A program made the translations under genes and the position numbers. A DNA stretch of 64,000 nucleotides, from the NCBI GenBank assembly GCA_030704615.1, contig CM060733.1, positions 21,202,001 to 21,266,000 of the forward strand. The letters run 5' to 3'. The stretch comes from Takakia lepidozioides (taxonomy: Eukaryota; Streptophyta; Takakiopsida; Takakiales; Takakiaceae). Below are positions 33,289-46,239 of this stretch, in pieces; positions within the stretch are counted from its first letter, which is position 1; the number at the start of each line of letters is the position of its first letter. The notes beneath the pieces are model-generated. The model did no database searches. It was given only the letters and a program-made list of their open reading frames with translations, and was not told where the DNA came from.

Positions 33289-35493
33289 TCAGCACATGAC
33301 AACATGGTGGACAATATTATTTGCTAATTCAATGAAATCTTGCAGCGTGGACATTCGAAAGCATTGTAATGACATACCTGGTGGGCAAGGAAGCCACCCC
33401 ATGTCCAAGTCCTCGCAATACCTCAACATTTCAGTAAATTCAAGGATGGCTTTATCAACCCCCATTCCTGGTTGTCCCCCTCCACACCACAAGACCTCAA
33501 AAAACTGTATGATTAACAATGGCAAGGTCACGGATAGCCCTGCATCTGACTTGCTGCATAAAAGCCTACAGCTACTGTATGACGCGGTCTTGGTCGTCTT
33601 TCTGTCTCTCCAGAAGGTCTGCCACAGAGTCCAGCACCTCCCTTCAAGCCTGCTCGTATGGTGCTATGCAACCATATAGAAAGTATCCAATCTCAAGAAA
33701 ATTATTGGCTGCATTTGTAATGGCCACGTGACCCTCGGGTGTGTCTAGAAGTTGGTGGAGGAGGTCGCGCAACACAGAGTTCCTTGGTGTGGACAGGGGA
33801 ATTGTCTTTTGAACGTGACACATCCAAATGAGACGCAACACCCTCATGAACTGCGGTGTTTTCGGAGGTGGTGCTGTGTTTTGACTTCCTGTCAAAATGG
33901 CCATGAACATGTGGGCTTCCTCCCGCAAATGTGTGAACATATTATTTGAGAGCTCTGGGATGTCACCCGCCTTTATAATTTTGGAAAGTGGGGACCAGCC
34001 CCATTTACTTTCATGTATTTCGTCATTGACCTGTCTGTCCCATTTATGCAATCCAGCCTCCACAAACTGAGTTCTTCTTCTCCAATGCAGCCTGAGCAGC
34101 AACCTCCTTCATGTCACAGTCCATGATGGCAGCCCTGTACTTGTGGTATTTGACAACATCATTGCACTCAGCGTATTGAGCTGCATGGTCTGGAGTAAAA
34201 CCAGGACGTATTGAAAAGCACGCCAATGTCTTGCGAAGAAGTGCCTCCTCCTGCGGTGGTGCATCATGCTGCTACCACACCATGAAATAGATTTGTACTG
34301 ACATTAGAATAGACCCCTCCCATAATGAAGGTCATGGACATAAAAGCAATCCAAACAGGCACATTACAATGCATGAAAACAAAACCCATGCAAAACAATA
34401 TGTTCAAATTCAAATGCATATAAGACAATGGTGCTGCAGATCCTGAGTTGTAAATGACAATATTCTCACACCAATGTGCATGGTGAAGAGAACGCCACGG
34501 GCTTCAGCTACATGCGTATACATGTGCCTCCAAGAGGAACAACCTTACAATATAGATGTTGGAATACAAATGCAGGAGAACATGACCATTCCACAGACTT
34601 AAATGCGTGCTCATAGATGGAAAAACATGTATGACAGAAAAAAGAGGGCGGTCAGTGCAGGAGAGGATTAGAAGAGGTATTACCATGCGTTGGACGAACC
34701 ATTGACCATACGCTTTACCCATCATACTATTAGCAAATTCCGCTCTCCCCACAAGTGCAGCAAGACTTTCTAAAAAGCAGGGATTGTTAGGTGAAGGGAA
34801 CCCATCAGGCAACAAATTGTAGTCCATGAGGTAGCTGAGACCTGGGCGTGCAACAGGTGCAGGTTTGGGGGGCACGACAATGTCAGATTTCAGTATCAGA
34901 GAAGCTGCCACAAAGGCTTGTTTGGCCTCTTCTCTAGTCGTGGATTGAAGCAAAGCAGACTTGATCAACTGATCCAGAGTTGGTGCCTCTGTATGTGTCC
35001 TCGTTGGTGGGATTGACAGCATGATAGTTTCCTCGTCCATTGCCAAGTCCCCCGCCTGAAGAGGTACATGGGAGTCCTTAGCTGGTAGCCGCAAATGCCT
35101 CCTCCGCTTCATTTCTGGCTGAAATTCATCTTCACCCCCACTGTCCTCCTGGCCCACCTTCGCCCGCAAGTTTTTGCGCGGTAGATGCCCATGGTCCTTC
35201 AGAACAGTCTCCATCAACGCCCTCTGACCGGCTTCAAACACATGGTACATTTTTAGTTTAGCCCCACCCTTCCCAACAACAGCACACCCATTTATCCTGT
35301 GAACGTTTAATTTTTTTTTGTCTTTATACACATGTTTACAGTAGATACATATGAACGGCTTCCTGTTATTATCCCCGGGTTCATCAAGCCTTGCCCTCGT
35401 GTGAGCCTCGCAAGTCAGTGCTTCCCACTCATCAGTATCATATTCCTCATGGTATACCCGACGTGCTTGGAGCATGGTGGATTTTTTCACCAT
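33289..35493 (-). pseudogene. C2HC zinc-finger protein of unknown family, likely N-terminal part of the methylase-like gene
   Basis: Exon 1 (35493-34684, 270 codons) starts MVKKSTMLQARRVYHEEYDT and carries a zinc finger C-x2-C-x12-H-x4-C (FICIYCKHVYKDKKKLNVHR). An acidic/basic linker and YGQWFVQRM follow at an ATG|GTAATA donor. Exon 2 begins at 34268 after GTAGCAG and reads HDAPPQEEALLRKTLACF, then YHKYRAAIMDCDMKEVAAQA. A one-base shift in an AGA run near 34080 moves the reading into the frame of 34102-33644 (FVEAGLHKWDRQVNDEIHES and so on). More protein-like sequence with stops continues to 33289 (FEVLWCGGGQPGMGVDKAIL). The zinc finger suggests DNA binding. The family is unknown to me. Orientation and order match the methylase block at 29646-30617. 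Confidence 0.55.
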
Positions 35494-36284
35494 TTTGGAA
35501 GTACAGGTAGACAGCGTTGACCACTCCTGCCCTGAAGAAGCCGACGTTCATGTTAAGGCACAAACTGAGAGTGCGAATGGGTACTAGCATGGGCCCTCAC
35601 AACGAAGTATAAGCCATTTCCATTCTGGTCGCCACCATCTTGCATAACCGAAAGAAGCCATGCATTTGGCACACGAAGAATGCATTGGAGGGAAGAGCAA
35701 GACATTGGCAACATAATGCCAATGGGAACACAATGCGACGACGTAAAAAAAATCCACAAAACTCACATTAATCTCTAAACCCTAAAGACAGACTTATGGA
35801 GGCCTTCTAGCTTCACCTGCAACACGAGAATGATATAGGCAGATCAACAAAAGCTCCCGAGCATGAGAAAAGCAGTCGCGAAACAAAGCAAATGAAAAGG
35901 AAAGCGTTTCGGTATACGTACACTTCTTTCCGAATCGTGTTGCACAAGATCCAAGCGCTACTTACATGAAAAAAACGGGCGAAGGGTGTGTAATCAAAGC
36001 AAATGAGAAACATGAAACAGGAAAGACTGACGCTGCTGAGAACCTCCTCCGAAAGCGCTTTCCTGCGGGGCATATTTTTTCACTGAACTTGCCACAACGT
36101 CTGCACATGATGTTTCTAGAACACGCACTACGGCATCGATAGAGACAGTGGCACGGTTCAGGCGACGTGGTTGAGGAGAGACGTTCCCTCGCATACGAAG
36201 CATCGCCTTCAGCGTCTCTGTAAGCAGCTGACAATCACTTCCGCAAAGCACGATCACGTCCTAATCTGTATGCAATTATGAACA

Positions 36285-36365
36285 ATGCATGTATGAGTAG
36301 ACATGCATACATGTGGGACGACGCATGCATGTATGACAACCTCCACATATGGATGCATGCATCGT
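36285..36365. repeat. Cluster of CATGCA (RY-type) motifs
   Basis: CATGCA or its complement occurs repeatedly within 80 bp, including GCATGCATGT and GATGCATGCATCG. RY motifs bind B3 transcription factors in seed plants, but no promoter is recognised here, so simple-sequence origin is equally likely. Confidence 0.4.
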
Positions 36366-36514
36366 GGTAATACAGTTGAAGTAAAACCGTTTCATGTATT
36401 ACGTGGGTGACGGCCTCACAGGGGACGGAGGCCGGGGGGGGAGACAGGAAGCCCAATCGCGGCGACTGCGGGCCGCGGCATTGCCGCCAAGGGGGGTGGG
36501 GGGGGCCACGTAGG

Positions 36515-39367
36515 CAGCCCCGCTGATGGCGCATTAAACTCCATTGACTGGACCTTCCTGCTAGCAGCTCTGGAAAAAACAGGTTTGGGAGGCCAATTCA
36601 GGACTTGGGTTTGCATCCTTCTGCATTCAGCTTCTAGTAAGGTGATGGTGAACGGAGTGATCTCCAACTCCTTCCCGATATCCAGGTCTGTCAAACAGGG
36701 GTGCCCGTTGGCACCCTTTCTTTTCCTCATTGCTGCTGATTCTCTTGGGCATCTTTTCGAAGCAAGGCGTGATATAGTGGGCTACATTTACCTACTTACC
36801 AACCTGAGATGGTTAAACTCTCTATGTATGCCGATGATACCACCTTGCTATTGGACAATTCCAGCCATAATAACATTTAGCGGGCTCTACAAGCTTTGCA
36901 AATTTTCTGTGTGGGTTCAGGACTCAAGATCAATTGGATGAAGTCCAAAGGCATTCTCTCTCAGCTGCAAAACCAAACAGCCTCCACGCATTGCACCCCT
37001 TGGGGGAATGACATTGGCCTCAACTGGTTGTGCGAAGGGGAGTCACACACTCTTCTAGGACATCAGATTGGTCTAAATATATCCTAGAAATGTACTATGC
37101 AGGCTGTCATCAAGACGCTGAAAAGAACACTGGCGCATTGGAGCTCATCCATGCTCTCGACTGCTGGGAGAGCCCTAGTCGTCAACCAAGTTTCGTTGGC
37201 ATCTATTTGGTTTTTTGCTGCAGTATGGGACCCTGGTACCTCTTTGGTGAAAGAAATAAAGGCCTTGGTTCGAAATTTCATTTGGGGGGCCTCCACACAC
37301 TCCCCTGAAAGACGTGCTCTCATATCGTGGGAACAGCTCTGCCAGCCAAAAAGCAAAGGAGGACTTGGAATTATAGATCCAGCAACGCAGATCAAAGCAC
37401 TTTTGGCCAAATGGATACCTAGAGCTATATCCCAACGCCATAGCCCGTGGAGCAAGCTCGTTCAACCATATCTCATGGGAGCTCACCCCTCCTCTTCCCC
37501 CCAGTGGGCCCATTCCTTGCGTTGGATAGTACAAGGCGGAAATGCGAATGTAAAGCTAGGCTCGCGCCCTTGGCAGTCAATATGGGCAGCGTGGCGGGCA
37601 ATCAGGGGCTTCCTTACTCAGAGAATGCCCTTCAATTTTGAGGAGTGCTACCATCAACCCCTATTCGGGAATTACAAAATGGACTCTTCAGCGGTGATTA
37701 TGCATAATCCAAAGTGGGCTTTTTGGGAACATCTGGAATCAAGGTCAGTTTTTTACAGAGCCTGCTGTCACCCATCTTCTTGGTCAGAGACGCGCTAAGG
37801 CATGGCCTGCTCTGCTGGCTGAGGTGCCTGATTACATGCCTCTTCTTATGAGAAATGGTGGCAATACTTTGGTCTTTACCCTCTTGGATGGCATCATCGC
37901 TTGACGTTGGCAACACAGTTCTCTTAGTTCTATCTCTAGAAAATCAGACCGCATCTGGTATTTCCTTCCTTGCTGACCATGAAGGGAATCTGCTTTTTAG
38001 GGGCTCATTGGACCTGCATAAAAGCTCATTATTCCCTATAAGGGTGCTGGACTCCAAATGGAATGCCAATCCCAGGCCTCCGCAAGGGCAAGAGCTGCAG
38101 TGGGCCTTGCATTCTGACTTCACCTGGTTTCTCAAATACCCTCTGGATGCCCTACAGTTTGACCCCGAGGAATGGAGCTGGATGAACCCCAACCATTCGC
38201 CCTTTTTTGCATACTCGGTCAAAATGGGGTTGTGTTGCAAAGGCCCAACAGATCCTTCCTATCGAAGTAGAACACTAAATGGGCACAGCTTAACCTCTCC
38301 CAAGCCGCATGAGATAGAGTGTGGAAAGACATCTGGAGGAAGCCAAGAGCAGCAAAAATTTCAAGCTTTCTGTGGAAGCTGGCCCACAAAATTCTCCCTG
38401 TCCACGCTGCTACTCTCCACAACAATTCAGCCTGCACTTTGTGTCTTGCTCAACCTGAATCTACTGAACATTGCCTGGCAGAGTGTAACCTGCCTGCCAG
38501 GGTTTGGAGAACAGTGTTGGCTTTTTACTCTTCTTGGGAATCTTTCCCGCATCTCCCCCCCCTCTTCATTGCTTCTGCTGAATTTGTTGCCAAATGGCAG
38601 GTTGCATGTTTGTCCAGTATGGGCCTGCCTTAGGGCGTACACTTTGTGGAATCTCTGGAAAGCTAGATGCTCCTTTGCTTATGAGGGGAAACCCCCTAGA
38701 GGCAGACCTATACTCTTTTGTATTTATAATGACCTGCTTACTGAGGGGAGGAAAGCCTGGGGTGTTATGTCTGCAGCTGTTGACAGGGCTTCACAACAAC
38801 GCGGGACCCAGCTCTTCAATCGTTTTCTGCAGTCCTGGGGCAAAGATGGCATACTCGTCACCAGTTTACCCCCTATGCGCGTCACCTGGCAAGAAAACAT
38901 CCCCGCTGCTTAGGATGTCTCCATGGAGAAGAAGGGGATTACAATTGGAGACATAAGAAGGCTCGTGTGACTAAATTTAGAACTCAGCTGCAGTTTTAGT
39001 TCGATTGGTTTTGCTTGTCACCTTTCAGCTTCCAGGGAATCAAGGAGGCTCGAAATGATTCAAGTACCACTACTTAGAAATTGGCTGTAGTTCTAGGATC
39101 CACGCCCTTGCTCCATTCTTGCTTCTCGCTGGCTGGCTGGCTACTGGAACTCTTTCGTCACTACCTTCACCTGCTCTGTTTTTCTCAATCTCTTTCCTCA
39201 TCTCAGTTCCTCCCTATGCTTCCTCCTTTGGTTCTGCTTACTACGTAGCTAGTATGCTCAGGTTTCGGGGACATTTCCCCTCGGTCAGCCTCATGGCCTC
39301 CCTAGGTGGTTATTTTTTCCACCTTTTGTGACTCATTTTTAATTTAATTTGAGTAAAAAGAAGGTCT

Positions 39368-39369
<2 letters not shown>
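36515..39369 (+). mobile_element. 5'-truncated LINE, ORF2 RT and C-terminal zinc-finger region
   Basis: The plus-strand frames hold the second half of a plant non-LTR reverse transcriptase. At 36585-36770 there is SRSVKQGCPLAPFLFLIAAD, and in a shifted frame at about 36822 the catalytic MYADDTTLLL. A long frame at 37097-37798 follows (TLKRTLAHWSSSMLSTAGRA, GGLGIIDPATQIKALLAKW). The zf-RVT region is at 38319-38633 (KISSFLWKLAHKILPVHAAT then CTLCLAQPESTEHCLAECN). The last frame closes at about 38913 and the 3' UTR ends at a (TA)n tract. Endonuclease and N-terminal RT parts are absent and there are at least four frame breaks, so it is dead. LINEs copy themselves by target-primed reverse transcription. 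Confidence 0.88.

Positions 39370-39370
<1 letters not shown>

Positions 39371-39396
<26 letters not shown>
39371..39396. repeat. (TA)n microsatellite at LINE 3' end
   Basis: Thirteen TA units directly after the LINE 3' UTR. Confidence 0.95.
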
Positions 39397-39398
<2 letters not shown>

Positions 39399-39974
39399 AC
39401 TTATGGCCTTTCATAAAGTCCATCACTTCTAGAGATAACGGTTTTTGGCGGCAAGTCTTGGAAGGTAGATACTACATGTAGATAGGAGCAATGTTGTGAG
39501 TCCCTTTCCACAAATTTCATAGAAATCTACGATTGTAGATAAAAACCAACAAACTATGTACAAAATGACACAGTTACGTCAAAAAATGGACACTGTAGGC
39601 GGCAATCACCCAATAATCGCCAAAATGAGTGGTGCGGGACAAGTCTTTCTTCTACAACACTTTCCTCCCTGCATTGATTAGGGGCACGGTGCAATGCATG
39701 CACATAACAATATCAAGAGCAATCATGCAAAGAACAGAAACGACATCATGCAGCGCCAAAGGCAAGCTTCAAATGACTCCAAAACACACTTTAAGAAGCT
39801 GCAGGTCCCTATACTCACCATTTCAGGTCTTTTCAGTTGAGCACATGCTAAAAAGCCGAGTTACTTAGTGAATTGAAACGATAACGTGGAATTCTAATGT
39901 AGTTCATGTCATCTGTCCACTATCTTCCTTAAAATCCGAAACGACAGCTACACTTATAATAAGGCAGTACATAC

Positions 39975-40324
39975 CTAGATGCAACGTCAACCCACAGTGA
40001 ATTCCCAAGTGTTTCCCTGTAACACTCTTCCGTCTGCACCAGGGCATACCTCACACGAGCCACCAAACAGAGGTACATAGCCTCAGCATGGGCAGCTACA
40101 CTGTAGTTCCGTCCGTGCTCCCCAACTACGGGCAACTTCAGACGAATCCCTGCCATGCCATAGGCATGGCACCAAGCCAGCTTGTCACTACAACCCACTA
40201 ATTCTGTGCATGCTGCCAGATGCATCAAACCAGTACAGAGGAGGCAGAGGCAAAACGAGAGGAAGACAATAGAAGCTTTGTTTCTAGGGAAGAATGAGCT
40301 GTGCAAAGCAAAGGGTCCAAGCAA
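39975..40324 (-). CDS. Possible first exon of a secreted or membrane protein, unidentified
   Basis: The frame begins MLGPFALHSSFFPRNKASIV and has a hydrophobic stretch (FLSFCLCLLCTGLMHLAAC), like a signal or membrane segment. It runs without stops through AGIRLKLPVVGEHGRNYSVA and ends at an ideal donor, TCTAG|GTATGT. The good donor and protein-like composition suggest a real first exon, but no second exon was found to the left and I do not recognise the family. It could also be a chance frame. Confidence 0.3.
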
Positions 40325-41094
40325 AAATTAATAGGTCTAAGTGGGGCGCAACAGATGTGTGAGTAGGGGATCCCCCTCTGCAAGCCCACCCATACAAGTG
40401 AATCTACAATGCCGTCTCAAGGCTTTCTCGAATCCTGTAATCGAATGTTGTCATCAGCCCAATGCCTCCACAACTAATCCTCTCTAAGATTGAAGTGAAC
40501 TCACACATCCGAGCATGGAGTATTATCGGAACGGTGATAGGGCCTCCCCACTTGTTAGCGCTTCGACTAGAAATCTTTGAAATCTTTTATTTTGAGTCCA
40601 TGTATTTCCATTTGTAGCGGTTACAATCCACAGTTGTCGTGTTCAAAAGTCCATACCTCTTGGACATTTATTTGATTGACAAGTTGACGGTTGGTATAGG
40701 TAGATATTGAAGTTAGGAATCCAGCATGGAAAATATTTCTCAACATTATTGACTCTATTCAAAGCAATTCATGATATCATGCACGACAGTCACTGAAAAA
40801 ACTGTCAGTTACGTCAATTTTGGTCCACCTTACATTGCATCTACCCAAAAAACCTTGCACGTTGTCACGGCACCGATTGGTGTGTCATGCTCCCTAGTCT
40901 TACCTTCTTCTTATGTTTTGCCAAAGCAGGAAAGCCCATCGTCGTTTGAGGCTTGTTCCAATAGGCGTGACGAGAATCGTGATAGCCGACGTAAAGTGAG
41001 CTTACCCCACTTGTATTTCGAGAGGTGTGTTAACGTACTATTTGAATAGCGGATTAAAGTTCCTGCCCAAGGACTTTCCGCTGTTTAAGGGTGG

Positions 41095-41245
41095 GTCCGA
41101 GGAGGTTGGGTAGCACATGAGTATACTCGCACTATATACTCACATAGTCCATGGGTTGGTATCGTGTGAGCATGACGCGAGCACAACCCACAATCATGGG
41201 TTTTATGTTTTTAAACCTATGTCATAGGAGTTATACGTTTGCAAA
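41095..41245. repeat. Partial copy of the MITE found inside Cpn20
   Basis: GAGGTTGGGTAGCACATGAG matches the inverse of the right end of the element at 54933-55751. GGGTTGGTA, GAGCACAA, and TTTTATGTTTTTAAACC with CATAGGAGTT match its left end. The two ends sit side by side here, so most of the interior is missing. Confidence 0.6.
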
Positions 41246-41328
41246 AGAAAAAAAAACCTCTAGAAGCCTTGTTTAAGTCTCATAATTGGTTGATTTTCTT
41301 CTTCTTGTTTTTCTTTTGTGGTGTATAC

Positions 41329-44300
41329 CAGTGTTGGACTGGTATATAGGTCCAACCCGGGTATCAATAATGATGTCAACCTGGGGTAGGTAAGACCATA
41401 CCCGGTTGGTAGGGAGGGGGGCCAATACCTTGGGCAATACAATATTAGGGGCAAAATATACCTTGCTCCGTACTATGGTGGATACCATATCTGTATGATA
41501 TTGTGATGGACGAGATTGCTGTTGATACCGGTATTGTTGAGATGTGAGCCTCCAAACGACACCGTAGGTGTAGGTGTGGAGTTAGGGCAAGGGAATTCAC
41601 GGACGTATTGCCGTACTAGGAGCAATATATACCTCGGCATTTTGAGTCATGCATCAGTCCATTATATGAGCATAGCATTTTTTGATACTCAATATGCAAT
41701 GTGTGTGAGCTCAATTCTGGTTTTTTGTTTTTGTTTTTTTTTTGTTTTTTTTTTAGTGGTTAATAGGGTTGGAGCCCTGGTTAACTTTATTCTGAAATAT
41801 TTTTGGTGGGCGCGGCCCTTACATAGATGGTTATTGGGAGGGAAAAAATTACACCCTCTGATTACGCCATAAGGCACACACACCGTAGTCAGTGAATCGG
41901 AGCCTAACCACTCATGATGAGTAATAACGAACTATCCGGCTTGAGGCCTTTGGCCTTTTTGCGTAATGCTGCTAAGCGGTGGCGATCCCACCGGATTCAG
42001 TATTGTGTGTTTCTCAAAACCATAGCTGCTAGAGTCAAAAACTAGCTACGGTTAGGCCTGCTCCAGCGGATTGCTTGCCCGACGGACCTAGCGGAAGCTG
42101 AGCCTGGAGGCCTTTGATGATTGCTTAACGTGCTTCCAGTTGATATCCCTGTCAAACTCCGGCGAGGTAGTGGACGGTACCCGTGGCGTCTCTCCAGGCC
42201 CTTGGGGGCAGTTTGTTCCAGTCACATCGATCCGGATTGGGGCTGTTGCAGATGATCCCATTCCGCCCCCAGGTCGCAATGAAGGTAGAGTGTAGGTGGG
42301 AAGCTTGTTCGTCTGATCATGCCCTCTCGATATCTGCACATAGTTTTTTCCACGCTTTCCTGGCTTCAATTTGTATGTCCATGTAGATTTTTGCGAGGAG
42401 TGAGGAAGTTCTAGTTGTTTTTGCATTGAAAGTTTTTTCGCATCTGATTTTCCAGAGGTGCTAGAGCATAGCGCTTCTAAGAGTATCGTAAACTGGGCAG
42501 TGATTGGCTTTCGTTTTTGTTGCTGGGTCATAATTCAGCAGAATGGCCGCCGTTGTGAGGTTTATGTGTCCCCAGGTTCTGTAGAAGCTTGCGACGAGGG
42601 GCCAGACTGCAGCTGGTCCGTGACAATGGAGCAGACAATGCTCTACTGTTTCCATTAGGGCAGCCGAACAGCATTTGTAGAGGAGGGCAACATCAAATCC
42701 CAACCACTCCCCCACTTTTATTGCCTTGTTGGCAATTTGCCAGAGAAACACTGCTACCTTGGCTGGTCTTGTTTTGTTCCAGATCGTCCCCCAGATGGAG
42801 TTCCAGTTTTCAATCTGGAAGTTCAGGTGACTCCATCTTTCGTTCCATTTACCCAATAGGGGCTAGGGGTTCAGCATTGCCGAGTATGCTTTTTTGATTG
42901 TGTACTCAAAAAATGGCTTGGAGGATGGCATGAAATTCCACCGCCACTCTTTGGGATCCATGTCCAGATCCTGTAGGGGTCTCCCCCCTATCCATACAAA
43001 TGTTTGGCTGGCCAGCCAGCTAATCAGGGAAGTGGTGAGCGGTGGGAGAGGGTTCATCTCCTTTGCTGGGGATGACCACCAGCAGACCCTTATGGGGGTG
43101 TGGGTGAAACGAGGGGTGGCTAGGGGTTGACGGATTTGAAGGGTAAGCCTCATGGAGTTCACTTCGCAATGACAGTGATAACTGGAGAATTGGCATTCGG
43201 TTATTCCGGTGACAAACAGAATGGTAATAGTGCTGTCGATTATACCCAGCGTCCAGAAAGTGTCATTGGGCATTACTGGGCCTTTAATAAGGTTAGGTAG
43301 CCACAGTGCAGACACTGATCGAAGAATGGTATCGTATGACTTGGTGGCTTTGACTGCACCTACGGAGGCCGCAATTTGATCTTTAGACCGGAAGCTGGCA
43401 TTCGACCAGATGTGCTTGACCTTATGAATGCCATGAACCTCCCAGGGAGACCATTTGCGAGCCTGATTTTTGTGATCTGTATGTGGGATATTGGAATTGA
43501 GAAACAGGGATTGGCGGAGGGTTTCTTCGTACGATTCCGGTCTGATTTTGTAAGATAGGGCCTGAGCTTGGCCCACGCCTGCCAAATTGCCATCCACAGG
43601 GGGGATCCTACTTGTTTATGTTTGTACCCGTTTACCATCCATCTATAAGAGGGGTTCCAGATAACCGTCTTCAGAGGAGAGGCCAAGGCAATGTTTGTTG
43701 CTTACCAGGTGTTTCCAGGCCCCTCCTTCTGGTCCCATAAATCTGGGGATCCATTTTGCTAGGAGTGCGGTAAACTGAGTTTGTGGGTCTATAATGCCCA
43801 GTCCCCCTTTCTTCTTTGGTAGGCATATCTGCTTCCACGACACCTATGGCCTTTTTTTCTCTGAGGGGTGCTTTGCCCCCCAGACAAAGTTGCGCAGGAG
43901 CTTTTTCATTTCATTCACTTGCATTTCGTTGGGCCTCCATGCTGAGGTGAAATACCATTGGCCAGCTGATAGGACCTGATTGGCTACCAACACCCTACCA
44001 GTTAAAGACAAATGGTAGCTGCCCCAATGAGCCAGCTTGGTTTTAAATCTGTTTTGCGTTGCCTCAAAAATCTGTTGATCCGATAGATCTATGCCATACG
44101 TATAACCTAGCAAGGTTGTTGATTCCCCTGGTTTCAGCCATCTAAGACCTTTATCCTGCCCCCAAGTTGGGTCGACTCCCAGAGTTGAGGCCGAGGTTTC
44201 TCCCACAAGAAGGGCACACGTTTTGCCCTAGTTAACCTTGAATCCAGAGGCCTGGCAGAATGCTTGTAGTAAACTGCTGGCATTATTTAGATTGGAGCGT

Positions 44301-46216
44301 GTGGCCTGTAAAGCTAGGAACGCATCGTCTACGAACATGGATTCCTTAATTTGCTGCGGCTGTCTAGTGAAGTGATTTGTAATATGAAGACCTGTGATGT
44401 GGTGACTTGCCTCCATCATATGGCCCAACGTGTTTGCTGCTATAATGAAGAGGAAGGGAAACAGGGGGCACCCCTGGCGTACCGACTGGAGTAGTGGAAA
44501 TGACTTGGATAGATGCCTATTGAGGAGAGCCCTGCTGGACGACCCCATCAATAGTGTTTGAACCCTTGAGCAGAACTCTTGGGAAATTCCCACCCTGTGG
44601 AGTGCCCCGAGTAGGAAGGACCACTCCACTCTATCGAATGCCTTCTCAAAGTTGCAGGATCTCACCCTCCCCTCCTAAGTGCTTGATTGCCCAGTCCCTC
44701 ACAAATGATCTACCCACTTTCTTACCAGGGAAGTGGACGAGGATTCCGTTGTCTTCCATGCAGGATACCCTGCTTTTGAGGTCTGGCATGTCCACCAGTA
44801 TAATCTAGTGGTCCCCACTGAGGCCTTCCTGCGTGGTAATGAAGTCTTCCCCCACCAGGTCGCCCTCCATCTGATTTTGAAACTGAGTCGCCTCCATCTG
44901 TTGTCTTGTAGGTGTGAACATCGGCTGAGGTTCCATTGCAAGTTGAAGGGCTTGAGTTGAAGGAGGTGGTGGGTCCTGCACAGTGTGTGCAACTGTCGGC
45001 GGATGAGGATTCGTGGTCACTCTTGGAATCAACTGCCCCCTTCTCTCTTTAATCCCCCCGATGGATTGAGTTTGGTGTGCAATAAAGTATCCTGTACTGG
45101 AAGTTGGGCAGGACCTTGGCCAGAAGTGAGGACTGGTGGGCCTTGTTCGATAACCCCTGCCTCGAGTTGAGCTCTGGCCTCTCGAGCTGAATTGCATGTT
45201 CCTTGGTGGAGACATCATTCGCCGATGAGTTGTCTGCAAGTATCAGTTACTGAGAGTAGCCCAGCGATTGCAGCGAGTGCACTTCCGCTTGTCTTGAGAA
45301 TGAGTAGGTGTTGAGCTCAGGGGCTGGCTGGCTGGGGGCACGGGAGTTTGCTAGGCACACTGATTATTAGTTCCTACTGCTAAGCCCCTTCATGGGTTCA
45401 TCTCGACTACGGAGCTCGCCGCTTCGAGTTGATAAGTCATTAATAGAGACGACCACTAGATAGCGCTGCCGACCGTGCTAATGATGAAAGCCGTCGTTGG
45501 GATTCAGGTTCCCAGGATATGACCTGAAGTATGAAGAAACGTGCAATATGGGAGGCTTCCTCGTGGAGTACTCTTTGATCAGCCTGCACCTGTAAATGTC
45601 ATGAGTGTGCTGCAGCTGTTTTAACTCTGGGGGTTTGCTGGATGAGTTGGATGCTGCTGGGTTTTTGCAATTGGGTTGTGGGAATAATACTGTAAATCAA
45701 ATAGTAAGTAATATGAATGAAGAGCTAACAACATGGAGAACCTGAATATCAAAAGTAAAAACACCCTACTGCACTGCAAACTAAGGATATGGGGAGGGCG
45801 AGGGGAGAGAGACGAAGCGACCGTTGAGCGCAGCTCCGCCATTGCCTCTCCCCTCTGGTTAATTCTGGTTATGCGTGCATTGTGTTGTAATTGTGATCGA
45901 GTATGAAGGTCAATCTTTTTTTCAAGTTATTGAATTCTCTTGAACTTGAATATATTGAATATTCCATATACCTACCCGGGCAATATTCATATTCCCCCAT
46001 TCATATATTCCCCCCATATGAGATGGAAAAACCCACTATTGATAAACCCACTATTGATACCATACTGCTATACATCCACAAATTTACATTATTGATACCC
46101 CTCCTATACCCTACCCGACCTCTTACCCCAATACCAGGACCCGTCTTGGGAAATGTGGGCCCTTGTGATACCAGGACCAGTCTGGTATCATATTTTGTGA
46201 TACCAGTCCAACACTA
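41329..46216. mobile_element. Non-autonomous hAT element split by a nested LINE
   Basis: The left end is CAGTGTTGGACTGGTAT (41329) and the right end is ATACCAGTCCAACACTA (to 46216), an inverted pair. The same 8 bp, GTGTATAC, flank both ends (41321-41328 and 46217-46224). Removing the LINE at 41721-45860 leaves about 740 bp with many GGTAT and ATACC motifs and no transposase. The ends resemble those of the hAT at 14572 (CAGTGTTGG), so the two may be related. Confidence 0.85.
41721..45860 (-). mobile_element. LINE with poly(A) tail, perfect 10-bp target duplication and an internal deletion
   Basis: On the minus strand the element starts near AACCAGAGGGGAGAGGC, with ATGGCGGAGCTGCGC (MAELRSTVASS) as a possible ORF1 start at 45842. 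It ends in an A-rich tail at 41755-41721. AATTCTGGTT is duplicated at 41711-41720 and 45861-45870. ORF1-like sequence lies at 45239-44700. RT sequence starts abruptly with NFEKAFDRVEWSFLLGALHR (about 44655), followed by QSVRQGCPLFPFLFIIAANT and the active site FVDDAFL. C-terminal frames continue to 42088 (LGIIDPQTQFTALLAKWIPR; VAVFLWQIANKAIKVGEWLG). The endonuclease and first part of RT are missing between ORF1 and RT, so it is defective. Several frameshifts also break ORF2. Confidence 0.88.
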
Positions 46217-46239
46217 GTGTATACCATAACATAAATTAA

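Noticed and set aside
35994-36257. Minus-strand frame with SSVKKYAPQES and a basic N-terminal part
   Set aside because: It looks protein-like, but I found no family, splice site pair or continuation. It may be part of the element upstream of the zinc-finger ORF; too weak to list.
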